From the NCBI GenBank assembly GCA_024860865.1, contig JACRDV010000011.1, forward strand, positions 1-6,456: 6,456 bases of DNA, given 5' to 3'. Shown piece by piece: positions 6,009-6,456 of this stretch. A model generated the notes under the pieces. That model saw only the letters and a list, made by a program, of their open reading frames with translations. It did not search any database and was not told the origin of the DNA. The translations under genes were made by a program, and so were the position numbers. The stretch's first letter is position 1. The number at the start of each line of letters is the position of its first letter. The stretch comes from JACRDV01 sp024860865 [NCBI: Methanobacteriota archaeon] (GTDB lineage: Archaea > JACRDV01).

Positions 6009-6095
6009 AGTGAACTAATAATTAATTATGTCCCAAAAGTCGTAACTATAGTTGCGATATTATATTGTCTATTGTTTTAAAATTTTTGAAGCAAT
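6009..6095. terminator. Convergent intergenic region with hairpin and T-rich tracts
   Basis: This gap separates two converging genes. CGTAAC-TATA-GTTGCG (6041-6056) can fold into a 6-bp stem with one G-U pair and a 4-nt loop; its core AACTATAGTT is a perfect palindrome. On the plus strand the T-rich TTTTAAAATTTTT follows at 6075-6087, after cca. On the minus strand, past the phosphoribosyltransferase stop, the same stem is followed by GACTTTTGG (only four T). Archaeal termination relies mainly on T tracts, so plus-strand termination at 6075-6087 is the more likely use. A perfect AT palindrome at 6018-6029 is probably chance. Confidence 0.4.
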
Positions 6096-6456
6096 TTATT
6101 GTTTTTGAGAGATTTTACCAAGTTGGTTCAAAACTTTCTCACGAATTTCTTGAGCACTAGGTAACTTTCTAACTAATTTTCCATTTACTATCAACGGTTG
6201 TAACATTGGATTTAGTTTACCTTTGCACTTTTTGCACTTGCTCGGCTTTTCATTGAACTTCACAACAATATCAGCAAGGCAATTCCAGCACCGATAAACT
6301 TGTTTTTTTCCAGAAAGTTTTCCTCTTTTAGCAGCGGGCTTGCCATTCACTTGAACTATATCCAATGCAAAATCAACAGGTGGAGCCCCGCTTATATATG
6401 TTCCAACTCCAAAAGCATCAGCACCAGCAGCAATGAGCTCTTTTATTTGGTGCTCA
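6096..6456 (-). CDS. Nicotinate phosphoribosyltransferase, C-terminal part with zinc module; 5' end beyond the window
   Basis: This is the C-terminal end (119 residues) of a cytosolic enzyme of NAD salvage, which makes nicotinate mononucleotide from nicotinate and phosphoribosyl pyrophosphate. The visible part opens with the end of the barrel domain: ELIAAGADAFGVGTYISGAP and PPVDFALDIVQVNGKPAAKR, including the G-V-G-T turn near the phosphate site and a conserved Lys-Arg tail. It continues with a small zinc-ribbon-like module, RCWNC and KCKKCKGK, giving Cys-x2-Cys, 14 residues, Cys-x2-Cys (residues 56, 59, 74, 77 of the visible part). A four-cysteine zinc knuckle at this position is known in the Thermoplasma enzyme and is a mark of archaeal members. 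The frame is open to the right edge. The internal TTG at 6365 is not the start, because conserved sequence runs on upstream of it. It converges on cca. Confidence 0.9.
   Translation of the reverse strand, partial: EHQIKELIAAGADAFGVGTYISGAPPVDFALDIVQVNGKPAAKRGKLSGKKQVYRCWNCLADIVVKFNEKPSKCKKCKGKLNPMLQPLIVNGKLVRKLPSAQEIREKVLNQLGKISQKQ

Overview
The window looks like AT-rich archaeal chromosomal DNA, roughly one third G+C by eye. The archaeal call rests on several things: a class I (archaeal-type) CCA-adding enzyme overlapped by an RNA 2',3'-cyclic phosphodiesterase gene (thpR), a VAT/MJ1494-like single-module AAA ATPase, a nicotinate phosphoribosyltransferase with a four-cysteine C-terminal zinc module as in archaeal enzymes, TATA-like elements at archaeal spacing, and GGTGA-type ribosome binding sites. 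The lineage cannot be fixed from the sequence. A low-GC TACK archaeon such as Bathyarchaeia is a guess.

The left part (1-2463) is accessory DNA holding two unrelated toxin-antitoxin-type modules, both on the minus strand. The first is an AbiEi-like winged-helix antitoxin (579-1529) followed directly by an AbiEii-like nucleotidyltransferase (1-578). The nucleotidyltransferase frame carries two in-frame stop codons and runs off the left edge. The second is a VapB-like ribbon-helix-helix antitoxin (2123-2416) overlapping a PIN-domain VapC-like gene (1830-2126). That toxin keeps only the N-terminal half of a PIN domain. In both modules the antitoxin reads as intact and the toxin as damaged, so the stretch looks like two decaying modules with their antitoxins retained. 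Between and beside them lie two gene-poor, very AT-rich gaps (1597-1829 and 2464-2773). The second contains a short plus-strand open frame with no start that could be a third antitoxin-like remnant.

The middle (2774-3927, minus) is an AAA ATPase related to proteasome-ATPase and Cdc48/VAT proteins. Its frame stays open and protein-like for about 70 codons upstream of the only usable in-frame start (TTG at 3712). A frameshift at a five-G run just after an ATG at 3927 would restore a 384-residue protein. This is either a sequence error or a real 5' lesion.

The right part is housekeeping. A short divergent promoter region (3928-4035) separates the AAA gene from a plus-strand thpR-cca operon (4036-6008), in which stop and start overlap as ATGA. 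The operon concerns RNA end processing and tRNA 3'-CCA synthesis. It converges on the 3' end of a nicotinate phosphoribosyltransferase gene (6096-6456, minus, NAD salvage), with a small hairpin and T-rich tracts in the gap between them. I found no tRNA, rRNA, CRISPR array or complete mobile element.
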